Shown: one piece after another, positions 33,961 to 46,844 of the stretch | Layout: each line of letters opens with the position of its first letter | Numbering within the stretch: the stretch's first letter is position 1 | Assembly: GCA_030544235.1 (NCBI GenBank) | Contig: CM060463.1 | Coordinates: 11,631,690 to 11,695,689 of the forward strand | DNA from: Lepturacanthus savala | Lineage: Eukaryota > Chordata > Actinopteri > Scombriformes > Trichiuridae | Direction: 5' to 3' | Length of the DNA: 64,000 nucleotides | Position numbers and translations under genes: made by a program | Notes under the pieces: model-generated | The model's input: only the letters and a program-made list of their open reading frames with translations | What the model was told of the DNA's origin: nothing | Databases searched by the model: none

Positions 33961-36900
33961 ATTTCTTCCAGCAAGAAAGGCAGAGGACGACTGGGCAAAG
34001 AGGAGGAAAGGTGAACGTTGTAATTTTAAGTGAAGTAGCCTGCAGATGCATCATCAGATAGCCAATAGAGATGCTAACCTGCAACCTGCTGTAAATATAG
34101 CCTAGACTATAATGTAAAAATGCAATGAACCCAAGTATTTAAAGGTTGTGTTCAGATGTTTGGATGGATATAAGTAGTAAATAATGTGACTAAACACTGC
34201 ACTAACATATTAGGGCATATATATCATTTATTTATATACAGAGAATGTTGACTTCGGTATTTGAAAAACCCTGCTACCTCAGACTATTCAGCCAGAGCTT
34301 GGTGTGAGTAGCGATGTATCCATGCTGCTATCTAGGCCCATGTTAGCGGTGCAAAGCTAGAGGAGAAGGAAGCGAAAGACGAGGAGGAAGAGGGTTAGGT
34401 GTGTATTTAATGAATGGTACACCCTAATTAATGTTGAGGTGTGGTTCTGCTCCTGAAGTGCCGCTGTACATCTTCAATTACTTTATGCAGAATCTCATAC
34501 GGACAGAAGGGCAAGGACTTGTTGAAATGTTTTCCCAGAGTTAATCAGTCAGCCTGCAGAGCTAAATTTCTGTTTGCCAAATATTAATGGGGAAGATATT
34601 TCTGAGTCTATGCTGCGTGAAGGCAGGTAGCTATAAAAAAAAAAAAAATACACTGCTCAAACAAACAGGGCAGGCAGAGGAAGTTAGCCCGGTGGAGAAA
34701 ACTTTGCAAGGAGAACAGCACAACCGTGATAACGTGATAACTGTGTTAACATGTTCCCGATGCTACTCTGCAGTGATTGTCTTGGTAGCTTGTTGTGCCC
34801 TAATCCATCCCGCTGAGGTTCGAGCTGCGAATCGCGCCCATGTCTCTTTGACCTTGTTTAAAAATCCCCAGAATGTGAACGCGAATGTTAATGGTAAGTG
34901 TCCGTGTGCCCACCTTGACAGCCACGCGTCGCGTCTTGGTCTATAAAAGAATGTTAATATTCCTCCCATCTGGAGCAACTGAATGATAGGGAGAAATGAT
35001 ATACTTCAGTGCACTGAAAGGTTTATTATTGAGACTGATGGAGATGGAGTATCCATTCTACATGCAAATAACTTTTTTTTATTTTCCTATCGGTTTTATC
35101 ACTGCAGTCATGTCTGGCTACAATGCTGTGAGCGACTGAGGTGCTGTGAAAAGCCAACAGCAAACCCAAAGGCAAAACATTAACGTGGGGCTCCAGTTTG
35201 GATCAGTTTATTCTGATTGTCATGTCCTTCACGGTGGTGTATCTTGACCCTGTGGTGGACGTTTGTATTTCAAATCCGTGTGTCTAGTGGCTATGACCAA
35301 ACTCGGGTTTTTTGTGCAGGGTTCAAACAGCTCACCGCCAAAGGGATGCTGGATGATGGAAAAGATTTTCAGGAGGCATTTAGCTCCGGGCTTTTGCTAA
35401 TCTCTTCATATATACCAGTGGGTCGATGGGGGGGGGGGGGGGGGGAGTGTCAACATGTTTACATGTTTGGGGCAACACACAAAGAGGATTTAGTTTTTCA
35501 GCTTATCAGGCTAGTAGAATACAAAAAAGCATGCTGGGCCATTGAGGCGTTCAATTAATTTTGGCAAAGAATAATGTTTGTGGATTCACAGTTTGATTAT
35601 GGATTAGGTCATTATGGGAGCACACATACTTTTTATTCTTTGTTCCCTCTGTTGTATTGTAATGTCTTGACTACTGATGCAATTTCCCCACAAGCTAAGC
35701 TTCCCTTAGCTAACTGTTTGACGCCAGTCGAACATTCAGATCAGATTAGGTGGCTTATTAGCTGCGCGACCAGTGGCCAGTGGAATTTGTTTTGGGGACA
35801 GTATTAAATACAGTCCAAAACCATGCAGTAATGGTCCTGGTGGCTGATGGAGCCACTGAAATCCTCGTCTTATAGATATAATCAATACCAAACTTAAAAA
35901 CAAAGGATCACAAAAAAGACCAAACATCTATAATACTGAATACTGAAATAATCAACCCTGCAGGTATCATTAGCATTATGCTAAAACAGTCAAACAATTT
36001 ACTGTTCTTGTGAATGAGTCTAAATTTGGGTTGTATGCCAGGGAGCAAACTGACAGCAGTCAGAAGCAAATCCCTTCACATGCTGCCACACAGCATCTCT
36101 ATACAGGCCCAGATAGATTTAATGGCAGGATTTATAGCTGCAGATTTACAGTTCGCCGTGTTCTTCAAAAAGAGTCTGCTAAGTGTTTATCCTGCCTCTC
36201 TAAGTAAGTCAAAGATTTACTCTAGAAACTGTGACGGGAGAAGTCTGCAGCAGTCAGCACAAAGCTTACTATTTTTAGGGACAGACAGGGTTATTTGGCT
36301 TTTTAGGCTGATATGTCGGAAGGGAGATTTCCTCCCCAGTCACATGAGCACTTATTTCTGTGCTAATATTTTAAAACACCCGACTGTGTTTTAGACAGAC
36401 AGGTGGCTTTTAGGTATAACCTAGAAAACCGTGGCCTAAATCCCTGGCTTATCATCTTCCAGGGATGCACGGACTCACACGTGCACACGCATACGCGCGC
36501 ACAGCGCGCAAGCGCACACAGTTCAGATAACAGCAGCTCAGTAACACAGCTCACAAGATCAAAAGGGCTGTATCTGATACCTTTGGTGGAAGTTTCCACA
36601 TGAAAAAATAGGACTCTCCTGTGATTGCTTAAAAGGAACCCTTTACTTTTTTTTTGGTTGGTTTTTCACCTCAGTGCCGGGAAACTGGAAGGGACCAGGG
36701 AATTGTGTGCTCTGAACACTTTGTCTGAGGGTACTGCATCAATGTGACAGCTCCTTGGGAAGCTGGAGGCAAGTTTGTGTCCTCTTTCTACACACTGTAA
36801 ACCTTTTGAAAAACCTTTGGCCCATCATGGTGGAATGTCTCACCATAACCGTCCATCCCTCCTGATCCACTCACTTGATGCTCCGTCTGGCAAACTAACT

Positions 36901-37281
36901 AAGTCCCTATTTCACACTGCAGAAGCGGCCATTAAATTATTCATGGTTATTCTGTTCAGTCACATGCACCTGTAAATGGGTCTGAAATACAGATTAGCCT
37001 TTTAAAAGATTCCTTTATTTAAGCATCCAAATAACACCTAAACACCGAATGATAAACCTTCAGCCTGGCTTGTGGTTTAAATGGATTCATCAGTCTCCTG
37101 GCTCTGATCTCCATGTGTATATGAACTGAAAGGGGGAAAATCATTGGATAAGCAAACATTAATAAGGCGTTGGATTTTCCAACCATCCAGAATGGATCCA
37201 ATGCCCCCCCTATTTTGATCTCCTGTTGAGCTTGTATATTTTTGTAATATCTCTAAAAGGTTCTGCCCTATGTGTTTTGGA
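33961..37281. other. Intergenic DNA
   Basis: No gene recognised. It contains an A run (34635-34649), an 18-base G run (35428-35445) and a short stretch of alternating CG/CA dinucleotides at 36478-36520. Confidence 0.4.
35428..35445. repeat. Poly-G tract
   Basis: Eighteen consecutive G on the + strand. Confidence 0.85.
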
Positions 37282-37296
37282 AGAGATATAATAGCC

Positions 37297-37516
37297 AGTC
37301 ATTTTCTATACCCACTTATTCCTCATTAGGGTCGCAGGGGCCTGCTGGAGCCAATCCCAGCCAATTACAGGCAGGGATAGACCCCAGACAGCTCGGCAGC
37401 CTATCGTGGGGCACACACACCATTCGCAAAACTCCACACAGAAAGGTCCCAGACCAAGGTCTTGAACCTGTGACCTCCTTGCTGTGAGGCAACAGCGCTA
37501 ACCACCGCTCCACCGC
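37297..37516 (-). mobile_element. Internally deleted SINE with 15-bp target duplication
   Basis: Reverse complement of the 32.2 kb SINE lacking about 120-150 bases of the middle, including the GTCTGCGTGGGTTTTC block. Both ends are kept: TATACCCACTTATTCCTCATT and the tRNA-like head ending CACCGC. The flanks AGAGATATAATAGCC (37282-37296) and AGAGATATAACAGCC (37517-37531) differ at one base, which marks the insertion boundaries exactly. Confidence 0.85.
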
Positions 37517-37531
37517 AGAGATATAACAGCC

Positions 37532-39950
37532 GCTTAAATTATGTTCACTGCAATAAGTGCTCTATAACTCTTCGCCCACACACAAATGGTAGGTAGGTGG
37601 TCAGGGTGGATGGCAGCTGTAAAGATCAGGGTTTGTGTGTCTGGGTTTAGGCAACTAAACACTTTGAGGTGAGGTAAAGATTGTGCCTTGAGAAAGTAAA
37701 CATGGGCTATCTGATGTCATAGTAATTCTCAATAGACCTTTTTTTATGGCAGCTATAAGGACATGAAATACTAGGTAAACACAGGTGTTAGCAATGATAC
37801 TCATTAAGGTTCCATTTAGTGTAGCAGAGCCTTTCTATTGACCCAACATGAACAATAGCAGCAGCCTGACTCTGTTTGACTTCATGGTTATATAAATGTG
37901 TGTGTTGCGTCGTCTGCATAATTGTGGTAACATTTTTAGTTGTTTTCCATAATCTGAGCTAGTGGGAGCATGGGTGGTGACCTAGATATTATCTGCTCCT
38001 GTAGGTCCATAAACTAGACTTTAAGATGTCAAGATTCAAATATCAAAAGGAATGTTCTGGATTTTAATAGTTATTATTAGCATACCTTATCATAGAGGAT
38101 TCAGTCAATACGAGAAATGAGTTTATTAATCTATTCAAGGTATTTTCAATAAATCCACTACCCGAACCTATACCTCTGAAATGCTGTATCACGTTTTCTT
38201 TTATCCATACACAAGCGGTAGCATAAGTAGTCTTACTCCTTCATATGAGTGATCAGTCTCATTCATTGACTGACTGACGATTGACAATTTTCACACTTTC
38301 TTGTGCCACGTCTATTTCCTCTTGCAGTGAAAATGATTTCTTCACTTTCTTTGTTTTTTTTTGGTACAGAAAGAGGACACTTCTTCTGGTAATCATTTTC
38401 TGTACTCATCCATCTAATCATGCACTATTCTTGATGCATTCTTAGTTTTCATAACACTCTCGTTCTAACTAATCTACGTCAGTGCAGGTGGCTGTTTCTT
38501 GAATCAATCCAAGGAAATAGATGGTGTAGAATTGCACTGCAATTTATTTTCTGGGGGAAGATCCCAAGCCAATAATACATCTTTCCACATTTTCTCCTTG
38601 AATCTTAACACATAACCAGGCCCTCATTAGGAGAATAGATCTTTCTTGTCCTATGTTTTGAAGAAAAAATGGTCAGGTAGGTGAACACGAATACTACTTG
38701 TATTATTACGAATTAATTGATCGTTCTTCTTCTTTCTCAGTTTTGTACCAGTCATCAGTGTATATGTAGAAGTAATTAAACCCCTGCCCTCATGGGATAA
38801 ATCTCACTAAAGTCACACTAAAGTCAAAACTTGGCAGCTATGTTCCCACCAAACACCAAATGACCTGTAAGTGTTTTTTTTGTGCCCTCCACCAACAAAT
38901 CTCTTCTCTGCCTGCCAGCAAAAAGCCTTCAAGCGCTGCAAACTGTTCCCATTGGTGCAAATTCTTCCCGACTGTATATCTCCCCCTTGTACTCAAAGGA
39001 CTTAATCGAGATCAAGGTGTTTGAGCAACTTCAAACAGGTTCTCAGGTCTCACTCTGTGCCTTAGGCCTGATTGTAAATGAGCTCTCAATGAGACCCAGT
39101 GAGACAGGAGTGGGAAAGTGGACCCCGATTAGTCTGGATTGCCTGTGGGAGGCAATCCTGTAGTAAAACGGCCTACATATCAGCTTTTTCTGCTTATTTA
39201 TAGATGCCCTGTTAATTCATTGAGCCGGGAGACAACCGAGGAAGGTAAACAGACATCACATGTTGCAGACAAACTGTCTAATTTCGAAGTGGCTTCTACT
39301 TCTACCCTAATGAAGAACGAACGAACAAATGAAGAGAAAAGTGTAATCAAACGCTCTTCTCTCTGAATCTTATCACAGCACCAGTGGTCGACAAGATTTT
39401 TCCACCATTACTTTAGGACGTCATTCCCTCTGAGGAACGCTGTCCTTTTCCTAATATGAATTCTTCCGATCTGAGTTTAAGCTAAGGGAAAATGTTTGTG
39501 CAGGTTTAATCAGTAAGGTATTTCATTCATGAAAAGGATGGTCCCTGCACCTCTTGCTGCGCCATTACTCGCCTACCTCATTGATTTAAAGACAAACTGG
39601 GCTTATCATTCAGAAGTAGATCAATGGCATTGCTCATTTGTCATTTGTTGTCCATCTTATCACTGGGGAGTTTACTGTGTGCTCTAATCAATGGATGGTT
39701 ATTTATTTATTACAGGGACTCTCTATCAGTGCTTGATGAGATAAACAACTCATAAGCAGAGCTTGAAACAGATTTCCTCTTTATTCTTCTTTATTTAATC
39801 TTCTTTATTTTTCAAGTTTCAAGTTTTCAACTTTATTTGTGCAACCATAACTAGTGGTGATTTGCTCTATTACTAGTTTTGTTTTTAGGGAATTCCAACA
39901 TATTTTCAGCACATTTTAAAAAAACTTAAAAAAAAAATTAGTGTAACTGC
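37532..39950. other. Intergenic DNA
   Basis: No gene or named repeat recognised. AT-rich with scattered short open frames on the + strand lacking homology. Confidence 0.4.
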
Positions 39951-39959
39951 ACAGTTATG

Positions 39960-40221
39960 TCGCTCTGCCCCTGCACAGTACTCTACTGCGATTGGCCAAT
40001 CTGGCAACCCTGTGTCTGGCAACCGTGCATCAAAATGAGGCTTGTGACCAGCTCACTTATCAGCTCCATCTCTTCTGATTGGTCGCCACGTTGACGCAAC
40101 TGCTTGCTGCCAGAGTTGTGTAGGGTTCTGCTGTTTGCTCTAGTCGTTAGCTGCTAATAATGTCTGGATTTGCGAAGCAGCACCCCGGGGGCGGCGCTGA
40201 ATATTTGCAAGATGAGCAGGT
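39960..40221 (+). other. Promoter-and-first-exon-like segment, gene unknown
   Basis: A locally GC-balanced island in AT-rich DNA. It holds a palindromic CCAAT element, GATTGGCCAATC, at about 39990-40001, and an inverted CCAAT (GATTGG) near 40077-40082. It then has an ATG at 40160-40162 with A at -3, opening twenty codons that end MSGFAK...EYLQDEQ exactly at a donor-like CAG|GTATGA (GT at 40220). The first-exon pattern is convincing but the peptide is not one I know, and no partner exon is visible. It may be the 5' end of a mobile element or an unannotated gene. Confidence 0.3.
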
Positions 40222-40754
40222 ATGAATTTAAAGCCACAGCCTTTTGAAATGAAGAGGTCAAAATTGAACTTTGTAGGGGAAAACACTGCTCAAAGCTAAA
40301 CGAATACAGCCCCAACATTTGCTAACAGGGTAATATCAGGTTGCCTCTTCTCTGCCCTCCACTGAAAAGACAGGTGTAATTGCAGCCATCTGTCAATTAG
40401 AACAAAGCATGAAATGCAACTCATCTATAATTCACTTCTATTGACTCAAGAGGAAATCTTGCGCACTTTAATCCAACAATTTGCACCTGGGGAATTCAAG
40501 CAAACACAATATAAATTCTTAGGAATCCTCCCAGACATATGCAGATTCATCCATCCTGTTTTTGCCATGACCATTTACTGTGTTGTCATTTCAGAACTTG
40601 CCATGCACACCTTTTCCTGCATGTCACACACATTTGTGGCTTGTTTCCCCATTTAGTCTCAATACTTACACTAGTCAGCTCAACAGTTTGTCTGTACGCT
40701 TAGATTTTCTGGTCCTGCAAGTTTCCTGGATTTTTGCCTTATGATTTTGCACCT

Positions 40755-40943
40755 GGGACACATGGTGGTGCAGGGGTTAGCGCTGTTGCCTCACAGCAAG
40801 AAGGTCGCAGGTTCAAGACCTCCTTGGTCCTGCGTCTGGGACCTTTCTGTGTGGAGTTTGCATGTTGTCTGTGTGGGTTTTCACCAGGTACTCCGGCTTC
40901 CTCCCACAGTCCAAAAACATGCTGAGGTTAATTGGCCACTCTA
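40755..40943 (+). mobile_element. SINE head fragment, 3' part missing
   Basis: Matches the first half of the 32.2 kb SINE from GGGACACATGGTGG through the B-box GGTTCAAGACC and CTCCGGCTTCCTCCCACAGT to TTAATTGGCCACTCTA, with a small internal deletion. The 3' tail is absent. Loss of the 3' end is not the usual outcome of reverse transcription, so later deletion is likely. Confidence 0.82.
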
Positions 40944-41501
40944 TCTAACTTATTTCTGGATTTGGTCTTTTGATGGTTTCTGAATTGGGGGAAAAAAGCC
41001 AATAATCACAATTTGGAGTTAAAAGAGTCCCAGGAAGGCTCAAGAGTTAAGCGTAAAAGCACTTCTCATTATAGCTGTGCCAGTGAGGCAGAAGTAACTC
41101 AGAGAATGTCTTTAAATGGGTCATTTATCCTGCAGCGCTGCCGTGTACACCACTATCCATCACCTTTGAAATCAGAACACAATATACAACATTACTGTGT
41201 TGCTGCAGCCACGATCCACAAAAGGTGCAGGTAGTTTTAATGAGGGTCGCGATACCTGTAATGAGTCTCTCCACAGCCACCACAGTCTCTACAGGCTGGG
41301 GCTGAAAATGCATTTTGACATCAAATACGGTGCCTCCATTTCAGCACAATTGCTGGAACGTAGCAGCCCAAATTGACCCCTCTTGATGAGTTTTTGGAAA
41401 ATTAAATCTGTTTGAAGGCCCGGCGACTGGCCAGAGCACGCAGAAACTTTTTTTCTTTTTGATTTTTTTTTTTTTTTATCAGCTTTCCACATGTTGATAT
41501 A

Positions 41502-41652
41502 TCCTTGGGCAAAATACTTAACCCCAAATTGCTCCCGTGGCTGTGCCCACCAGTGTGTGAATGATTAGCTAACATTGTGATGTGCTGTATGGCAGCTTCC
41601 ATCAGTGTGTGAATGTAGTGTAAAGCACTTTGACCTCAGTCCATAATTAGAG
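41502..41652 (+). repeat. Fragment of a common fish interspersed repeat
   Basis: CCTTGGGCAAAATACTTAAC, CCCAAATTGCTCCCGTGGCT and CATCAGTGTGTGAATGTAGT followed by AAAGCACTTTGA match, from memory, a repeat found in very many teleosts. The class is not certain and the boundaries are approximate. Confidence 0.55.
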
Positions 41653-42215
41653 GAAGAAGTAGTAGCACTGCAACAAGCCACTGGCAGCAATCACAGAGCT
41701 GTAAATTCCACTGTAGGATTGTCAATATGTTACAAGTTTAATATTTTTCAATGTATTTTTTTAGGCAAGACAGCAACTCTTACAATTTTCTGGTCAGTTT
41801 ATCCAAATAAATCCTGTTTTATTTTCAATTATTAACTGATAATTAACACCCACAGTCTTTTTTTGTTTGCTTCTCACTTTTTAAGTTTAAAGCATTAACT
41901 TGTAACAAAATACATATCTATATAAGTTTGTTTGTGGCGATTAATCATCTAAATTAAACTTCTTAATCCTTCACTATTTGAGGAGAATTGTTGATAATAG
42001 CATCAACATTGTTGCAATCTTTTGTTGTTGCTGGTGTTCAAGACCATAACTTTTTTACTAACGTAACACACTTGTCTTGTTCTTGTTCTTTTTTTTTTCT
42101 ATATTCACTCTCAGCCCATGATGAGTGTCATTTCAACATCTTGCTGTTGCACCATTTGCAATAACTAAGCCTGTTGACACAGTGGACAGTCTGGCCATTG
42201 TATCTTCTCTGGTAA

Positions 42216-42252
42216 AAATGCTCCCCTTACCTGCAGGCTAAGGGGAGCATTT
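42216..42252. repeat. Perfect hairpin, 14-bp stem with palindromic loop
   Basis: AAATGCTCCCCTTA (42216-42229) and TAAGGGGAGCATTT (42239-42252) are exact complements. The 9-base loop contains CCTGCAGG, itself a palindrome. There is no repeat-family context that I recognise. Confidence 0.9.
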
Positions 42253-45200
42253 GATATCATGAAAGGCAATCAGAAGAGAGGAGAAAAGCAATCTTGGTGA
42301 TGTAATGCCTTGAAAGGAACCCAGTGAAATGATCCTTGGGGCTAGAACTGTTTTCAAAAATATTTTGTGTTATTACTTAGGAGAATCATGGCTCCAGAGA
42401 GCCTCAGAACCAAATCTGAATTACTGATGATCTGAGTGACAGTAATAACAGATACAAGATGCCACCAGCTCATCAGGAAACTCATACACATTCACACAAT
42501 GATGACGCAGCCATTGGGAGCGATCCGGGCTTGAGTATTTAGCCCAATGATGCATCAACATGCAGCCCAGAGGAGCTAGGAATCAAACTGCCAGTCTTCC
42601 AACCAGTGAACACCTGCTCTGAACCACAATCACCTTATGAATGTTTAATGTGTTCCCAACTATTTAAAAAAAAAAGTTCCCTTTGAGTTATTCCTACCAC
42701 ATGGCCTCTTATATATGTCTTACTGAGAGGTCATTGCATGTCTTTTAATTATTCAGCTAATGCAGCGACATCTTGACAATGCAAAACTATTTTGAAGGTC
42801 AAAACCGGTAACCCCCAACCCCTGTGAGGGGGGGAAGTGTATATGTCGTGCTAGTAGTAACGAGGCTGTTGCTACTCAGATAAAAATATTAAAGATGAGT
42901 CGGAGCAGCCCATGATGACTTTTCTAAGAAGTATCAAAGATCTTGAGTATGTGTGACTTGAATCTTACTATCAGTGGTATATTACAAAGTGCAAAAAAAT
43001 TCCGTTTGAAAAGCTTGTTGTCTAGACTATTATTTTATGCCTTCGGGGTTATTCTAGGTATGCCTTCTGTTTCCTTCTGTTTTAGTTGTATGTGTATATC
43101 GGTGCCATGAGTATGTTCTTTTAATCAACACCAAATGAATAGGTCTCTGATGCTTTTGTACTCCTCTCTCTATAAAGCTGTTGACATGTTCTCATATCAT
43201 CAATCCTGCAGCACTTCTCTTATCACGTGGCTACGTTTATTCCCCGTCTTTCAGGCATGTTTCCATATCATCTGTCTGTCATCACTGATACCAGATGTTG
43301 AGCCGCCAGTTAGCATTTCCAACTCTGATGTGGATTCCATCGTTGCTGGAAATAGCTTTTTCAAAAGAATAATTGTCCTGGTCTGGCTGTCAAAATATAA
43401 TAAATAAAAAAAAAATAACCATCTGCCGAAATCCCCTCTTGATCCTAATGTAAAACACCAACATAAAATATGTAATCTTGGACTCCATTAAACTACTCTA
43501 TAATTCATTTCAAAGCCAGCCTAACAATCAAAGAAAGCAGCCCTTGATTCCCACAGCCTAATCATCATGAACTGTTTTCTATTTCACAATCACCTGTCAG
43601 TGAAATTGTGTATTTCAATGGTAAATTGTCAGGAAACTACCAAAATAATAAAAACTGAAAAAATAAGAATAAAAGTAGAGAATCTTATCTACCCTGTGGA
43701 AATGATTCTATCACATCAAATACGGGTGTAGAACAGGGGTGACCAATCCTGCTCAAACATCTTTGATGTTTGATGTTTGACTCTCACTCTTCTAATTATT
43801 AATTCGTTATCAAGCCCTTGACAAGCTTCAGACATGCTTCAAACATGTTAAATGTTTGAGTGTGGAGATTCTTAAAAAAAAAAACCCTGATGGAGAAGGA
43901 GCATCCTGGCGTTTTCTAGTTTTCTCCCCTCTATTACGTATTTCCTGTACAAATGCTTACGTGTCTCCGTTTTACTGACCCATCTTAAAGCATGTGCCAT
44001 TGATTTTTCCATTTCCTTCCATATCGAGCTTTTCTCTCCTGATTGCCTTTTTCTGCCCTGGCAGTCTTTTTATTCCTCATTATTCCCATATGCGCTGGAA
44101 CCCACATGTATCTAAACATTTTTCCTTTACTGCTTTTCCTTTCATTTGCAAATAATATCTCATATATCTCGATGCTGGTGCTTGCTCTTAGTGTCATGTT
44201 TGATAAAGCTGCCACTGACTCACTACATACAGTTATCATCCTTTCCACTTCACACCTTCTGCCCACTCCACTGCTAATGGGATTGTTACTAGTTCTACAG
44301 TACAATATTCTTCAGTGATCTTCAACCACCACCCTCGCTCCCGATGCCCCTGTGATTGGTTCCTTTGACCTGACTGTGTAACTCTGAACACGCCCACTCT
44401 ACTGATATTCATTATAGTTATGAAAGTCCTGGACTAGATTCAGTATATTATTACATCAGTTCCAGTTCTATAATGTCCACAATGTACTGTAGTCCAGGGT
44501 AGCAGAATATGCTAAACTGTTCTTTTGGGTGGTGAAAACACTGTGCTAACATGCTAACATCTGTTTGGCAGGACACACAAATGCCTTAGAGCAATGTTGT
44601 TATGTATTAAAGTGTATATTACTCTATAGTCATGTTATATTCAGGTGATAAATGCTGTACACAACCAGTTAGTTTCCATTTAGTTTAAATACTAAACAAA
44701 ATAATAGTAATTTCAGTCATGTCGCATGTTGCAGGGATTTAATGTGTAGACAAAGGCTAATCCAGTGTAATTATTCTGAGAGCTCTCAGTCAGATGGTGC
44801 TCCAGCAGGCGAGTAATGCTGATACAATTAGGGACCTTTAAATCAAGATTTTTTTTTTCATATTGGACAATTTTTGATCGCGCTTAAACATCATTCAAAA
44901 CCTTGGCTATAAACACACGTTCTCGAAAAATGTTTGCAAGTGTAATTTGCCTGGATGATAATGAGAAGGCATCTGGAGAGGGGAATGTGAGTGAAAGACT
45001 GAACATCAGCCAGTCTATTTGTGGACCTGGAAGGAAAGATTTGGCCTAGTTCCACATTAACCTTCTGTTTTTGTAGGATCGTGCAATCAGCAGCTGTACA
45101 GATGGTGTACTGGCACATTGTCATTTGAAACTTTTTCAAGAGATGAGCGGTATTTTCCATTATACTAGCCCGACCCATGCGGTGACCTACATGCATTTGT

Positions 45201-45980
45201 CTGAGCATAGAATTATAATTAGTGAGTTTGTGCGTGACAATGATTCAAAAAGATGTTATTTTAGTGAATATTCCTGATTTGACAGTGTTTCATATGAAGT
45301 AGCATCTATAAATTTGTAAGCCGTCACTTGGATTCCAAATGCCTGTTTTAATGGGCATCATGGCAGCATTTCAGTAGAGCAGTAGAAACATTGTCTCCCA
45401 GCCACTACTTTATTGCATTTAAAATAGTCTGACTCACCAACAGTGCATTGCCTCAAATGCTGCAGTACTCTTCATTCAAATTATTAATTTGACTGTGGAG
45501 CACTGTTGACATGAAATTAGGTTCTGCTCTCAGACTTATTGCTTTTGGTTATCCTTACAGAGGAATGTTAGAAATAGCTCACAATGCCCAAAGACCATTC
45601 CCTTGTGCAAAAGTTATAATGAAATTTTGTATTTGCCCTTCCCTGAACAACGGCAGGAAAATTAAATTGGTCGGACAACGTTGACTAGACAAAGGTGACT
45701 TTGTTCGTCTAATGTCCGGATTATTGTCTTGATGGTCTTATAACAGAACAATCAAATAATTCTAATTGTGCATGATGTGCACAAAAGCATGTAAAAAAAT
45801 TAGACCACTGGGGTACTTCATACACACCACACAACCTTGCACCTTGTAAAAGCTAATACACCATGAGGACACAGTGTTTCTAATGTTTCTTGACTGAAAT
45901 AACTTTGAGTCAGAAGATGGTAGTTCTTGTCATTCTTGTAGTTCTAGGGTGGCCCTGGGGAATAAACCACTTCAACATTT
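42253..45980. other. Intergenic DNA
   Basis: No gene recognised. At 43755-43775 and about 43839-43859 are short inverted repeats built on CAAACAT/ATGTTTG near an ACAGGGGTGACCAATCCTG sequence that resembles a MITE end, but no matching opposite end was found. Confidence 0.4.
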
Positions 45981-45989
45981 CAGAAAACA

Positions 45990-46844
45990 CAACATGTCTT
46001 ATCAACCATAGCAGACAACTGAAATGATGACAAGTCAGCCTTTAGAGATGAGGTCAAAGACCTGGTTCAGTGGTGCCAGGTAAATAACCTCAGTCTCAAT
46101 GTGGATGAAACTAAACATCTGACTGTGGATTCCAGGAAGCAGTAAAGAGGGCATGCTGCCTTTGGCATCAATGGGCCGATTCTAATTGTGACTAAATTAT
46201 GGAATTACCAATATGGCGTCTGTTATGTGATGCACATGTAATCACAGGAAAGGAGGCAGCTGTAAATTCTTCTGAGCATAACAACCCCCATAACCCCCTT
46301 CTTTTCACAAAATCAAATCAAATCAATCGCCCAAATCATTTTAACTGTATTCAAGTTAGCTGTTGGGCTAAACCAGAACAGATTCTCTGGTGCCCATGCT
46401 CTATGGAAACCCGTAAATCAAAATATTATGGCTTCATGTATCACTGAGCAGCCCTCATAGAAAGAAATGGGACCCCTGCCTCCAATGTTGCCACAGACCC
46501 TTCCAAATGCTGCTATTTGGCAAATAGTAGCACAGCATCAAAGCTCTCACCAACAGACTAACAGACAGTTTTACCCTCAGGCCATCGAGCTCTTCAATAA
46601 ATAACCCACCACCTCATATATATATAACACACAGTCCTTCACAATACATTTGGAGCAATTGTTGTATTTCACTGTATCATTCCTTCATTTTCCAACTTTA
46701 CTCTTATTGATACTTATTTATGCTTGTGGATCATGCTATTTACATTCTTTTACTATGTTGATTTTATTGCAACGCCATGGAGCTCACAACCTAAGCCTTT
46801 TACTTCATTGTACTTGTATGTTGGATATGACAATAAAACTCTTG
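45990..46844 (+). pseudogene. Decayed LINE (L2/Rex-like) with reverse transcriptase remnant
   Basis: One frame reads IADN, stop, then NDDKSAFRDEVKDLVQWCQV and NNLSLNVDETKHLTVDSRKQ, stop at 46143. This is the YADD box (degraded to IADN) followed by the WC..NNL.LNV..TK block of non-LTR reverse transcriptases. Further on, 46554-46604 gives NRQFYPQAIELFNK and stop, the usual C-terminal end of these LINEs. A 3'UTR follows to GACAATAAAACTCTTG at 46829-46844. The part between about 46,150 and 46,440 is not recognisable. Clearly inactive: premature stops, frameshifts and internal loss. Confidence 0.7.

Noticed and set aside
43737..43860. Possible MITE near an ACAGGGGTGACCAATCC end
   Set aside because: Only one candidate end is visible; no matching inverted end or target duplication was found.
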